Assembly (NCBI RefSeq): GCF_000003815.2
Contig: NC_049980.1
Coordinates: forward strand, 5,677,415-5,697,419
Length of the DNA stretch: 20,005 nucleotides
Source of the DNA: Branchiostoma floridae
Taxonomy: Eukaryota > Chordata > Leptocardii > Amphioxiformes > Branchiostomatidae
Reading direction: 5' to 3'
Shown here: positions 17,723 through 20,005 of the stretch, piece after piece
Layout: each line of letters begins with the position of its first letter
How positions within the stretch are numbered: position 1 is the stretch's first letter
The notes under the pieces: generated by a model
Seen by the model: the letters and a program-made list of their open reading frames with translations, nothing else
The model's database searches: none
Told to the model about the DNA's origin: nothing
Translations under genes and position numbers: made by a program

Positions 17723-17842
17723 AACTCCACAGCTGTGGAGTTCATCACTATGTTGATGAAATCCACAGCTGTGGATTTCATCGGTAGAAGGATAATGAAC
17801 TCCACGGCTGTGGATTTCATCGATATGTAGTGATGAAATCCA
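17723..17842. promoter_or_regulatory. Cluster of CAGCTG-centred palindromes
   Basis: A perfect 20-bp palindrome lies at 17723-17742 (AACTCCACAGCTGTGGAGTT). A perfect 28-bp palindrome lies at 17755-17782 with TCCACAGCTGTGGA at its core. A third, imperfect copy is centred near 17807, and a half copy lies at 17832-17846. Centres are 36 and 39 bp apart. They lie about 200 bp into the intron of the Patched-like gene. They could be E-box sites, cruciform DNA or repeat remnants. Confidence 0.7.
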
Positions 17843-17869
17843 CGGGTGTTCCGCCGCTAATACTGACAG

Positions 17870-20005
17870 CGGTTAGCGGTTATCCCCAGGTGAGCCTTCA
17901 TTCGTATGTAGAAAAGTTACAAAGTAATTTTGGGTACTCAAATGACTTTTTACCTCTTGCACACGGGTTTTACTATGATATTCAAGTGTTGAAAGTAACG
18001 CACATTTTGTTTGAAATTTCGGAAGTCCGATCGTAAGGGGTCGCTTTTTTTGCGGTTACCGAAGGGTTCGCTTAGCGGTTAGCGGTTATCCCCCAGGTGA
18101 GCCTTCATTCGTATGTAGAAAAGTTACAAAGTAATTTGGGGTACTCAAATCACTTTTTACCTTTTGCCCACGGGTTTTACTATGATATTCAAGTGTTGAA
18201 AGTAACGCACATTTTGTTTGAAATTTCGGAAGTCCGATCGTAAGGGGTCGCTTTTTTGCGGTTACCGAAGGGTTCGCTTAGCGGTTATCCCCCAGGTGAG
18301 CCTTCATTCGTATGTAGAAAAGTTACAAAGTAATTTTAGGTACTCAAATCACTTTTTACCTTTTGCCCACGGGTTTTACTATGATATTCAAGTGTTGAAA
18401 GTAACGCACATTTTGTTTGAAATTTCGGAAGTCCGATCGTAAGGGGTCGCTTTTTTGCGGTTACCGTAGGGTTTGCTTAGCGGTTAGCGGTTATCCCCCA
18501 GGTGAGCCTTCATTCGTATGTAGAAAAGTTACCAAAGTAATTTTAGGTACTCAAATCACTTTTTACCTTTTGCCCACGGGTTTTACTATGATATTCAAGT
18601 GTTGAAAGTAACGCACATTTTGTTTGAAATTTCGGAAGTCCGATTGTAAGGGGTCGCTTTTTTGCGGTTACCGAAGGGTTCGCTTAGCGGTTAGCGGTTA
18701 TCCCCCAGGTGAGCCTTCATTCGTATGTAGAAAAGTTACAAAGTAATTTTGGGTACTCAAATCACTTTTTACCTTTTGCCCACGGGTTTTACTATGATAT
18801 TCAAGTGTTGAAAGTAACGCACATTTTGTTTGAAATTTCGGAAGTCCGATTGTAAGGGGTCGCTTTTTTGCGGTTACCGAAGGGTTCGCTTAGCGGTTAG
18901 CGGTTATCCCCCAGGTGAGCCTTCATTCGTATGTAGAAAAGTTACAAAGTAATTTTGGGTACTCAAATCACTTTTTACCTTTTGCCCACGGGTTTTACTA
19001 TGATATTCAAGTGTTGAAAGTAACGCACATTTTGTTTGAAATTTCGGAAGTCCGATCGTAAGGGGTCGCTTTTTTGCGGTTACCGATGGGTTCGCTTAGC
19101 GGTTAGCGGTTATCCCCCAGGTGAGCTTTCGTTCGTATGTAGAAAAGTTACAAAGTAATTTTGGGTACTCAAATCACTTTTTACCTTTTGCCCACGGGTT
19201 TTACTATGATATTCATATTCTAGTGTTGAAAGTAACGCACATTTTGTTTGAAATTTCGGAAGTCCGATTGTAAGGGGTCGCTTTTTTGCGGTTACCGAAG
19301 GGTTCGCTTAGCGGTTAGCGGTTATCCTCCAGGTGAGCCTTCATTCGTATGTAGAAAAGTTACAAAGTAATTTTGGGTACTCAAATCACCTTTTTCACCT
19401 TTTGCCCACGGGTTTTACTATGATATTCAAGTGTTGAAAGTAACGCACATTTTGTTTGAAATTTCGGAAGTCCGATTGTAAGGGGTCGCTTTTTTGCGGT
19501 TACCAAAGGGTTCGCTTAGCGGTTAGCGGTTATCCCCCAGGTGAGCCTTCATTCGTATGTAGAAAAGTTACAAAGTAAATTTGGGTACTCAAATCACTTT
19601 TTACCTTTTGCCCACGGGTTTTACTATGATATTCAAGTGTTGAAAGTAACGCACATTTTGTTTGAAATTTCGGAAGTCCGATTGTAAGGGGTCGCTTTTT
19701 TTCGGTTACCGAAGGGGTCGCTTAGCGGTTATCCCCCATGCGACCCTTCATTCTTATGTCGAATAGTGACAAAGTACTTATGGGTACTCGAATCACTTTT
19801 CCCTTTTGCCCTCGGGCCCTACGATGATACTCAAGTGTTGAAAGGTACGCACATTCTGATTGAAAGTTCGGAAGTCCGAATGTCCGAGGGCGCTTTTTCG
19901 CGGTTACCCAAGTGACCGCATTAGCGGCTAGCGGGTAACCCCCAAAGGCCCCCTTCGCTCGTTTGTGCAAAAGTTACAAAGTAACTTTGGGAACTCGAAT
20001 CCCCT
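17870..20005. repeat. ~206-bp satellite array, about 11 monomers
   Basis: The block around CCCCCAGGTGAGCC recurs at 17887, 18094, 18293, 18499, 18706, 18912, 19118, 19330, 19538, 19737 and 19943, giving periods of 199-212 bp. The 199-bp units lack one copy of a 7-bp TTAGCGG doublet; the 212-bp unit has a short ATATTC duplication. Monomers up to 19735 are nearly identical; the last two differ at many sites. The array runs out of the window and lies in the intron of the Patched-like gene. Confidence 0.97.

Noticed and set aside
17830-18605. Repeated open frames in the satellite
   Set aside because: Identical frames recur once per monomer and are opened by repeat identity, not coding constraint.
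17870-20005. Regularly spaced repeats considered as a CRISPR array
   Set aside because: Units are about 206 bp with no unique spacers, in a eukaryotic intron; this is a satellite.

Overview
The window looks like chordate or other invertebrate-deuterostome nuclear DNA, most likely amphioxus (Branchiostoma). Genes are split by short introns with GT-AG ends. One predicted protein matches vertebrate C1orf43/NICE-3 along its full length. The DNA between and inside genes is packed with MITEs, tRNA-derived SINE pieces, LINE and Penelope-like debris, minisatellites and a satellite array. The organism is inferred; the gene models are read from codons, splice sites and phase.

Layout. 1-182: tail of a Penelope-like element, also seen near 10980-11140. 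340-2207 is the 3' side of a minus-strand C1orf43/NICE-3 gene, with its last exon plus degraded and intact partial copies of that exon. The gene has seven coding exons (start codon 7394-7396, stop 1997-1999) and predicts 258 residues. Its third intron holds an array of exon-3 copies: seven keep an exactly 84-bp open coding block and two are decayed. 7397-8039 separates it from a divergent plus-strand gene (coding exons 8040-8240, 8865-9118, 9422-9935) that predicts a 322-residue protein with two HIT domains, both with incomplete histidine triads. 9971-10229 is a MITE just after its stop. 10500-13930 is mobile-element debris: LINE and Penelope fragments, a three-unit tandem repeat split by an insertion, a GT microsatellite, a palindromic element and a G-run. 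14040-14165 is a Penelope-like segment with a hammerhead-like core. 14170-16790 holds little that I recognise. 16795-17538 is the first coding exon of a Patched-domain gene that runs out of the window. Its intron carries a cluster of CAGCTG palindromes (17723-17842) and about eleven ~206-bp satellite monomers (17870-20005).

The C1orf43 and HIT genes share a ~640-bp divergent promoter interval: a TISU/YY1-type element lies on the C1orf43 start codon, and three CCAAT boxes plus a GC box precede the HIT gene. The most interesting signal is the exon-3 cassette array. The 84-bp blocks have no indels and no stops, and most differences are synonymous, whereas the spacers vary in length.
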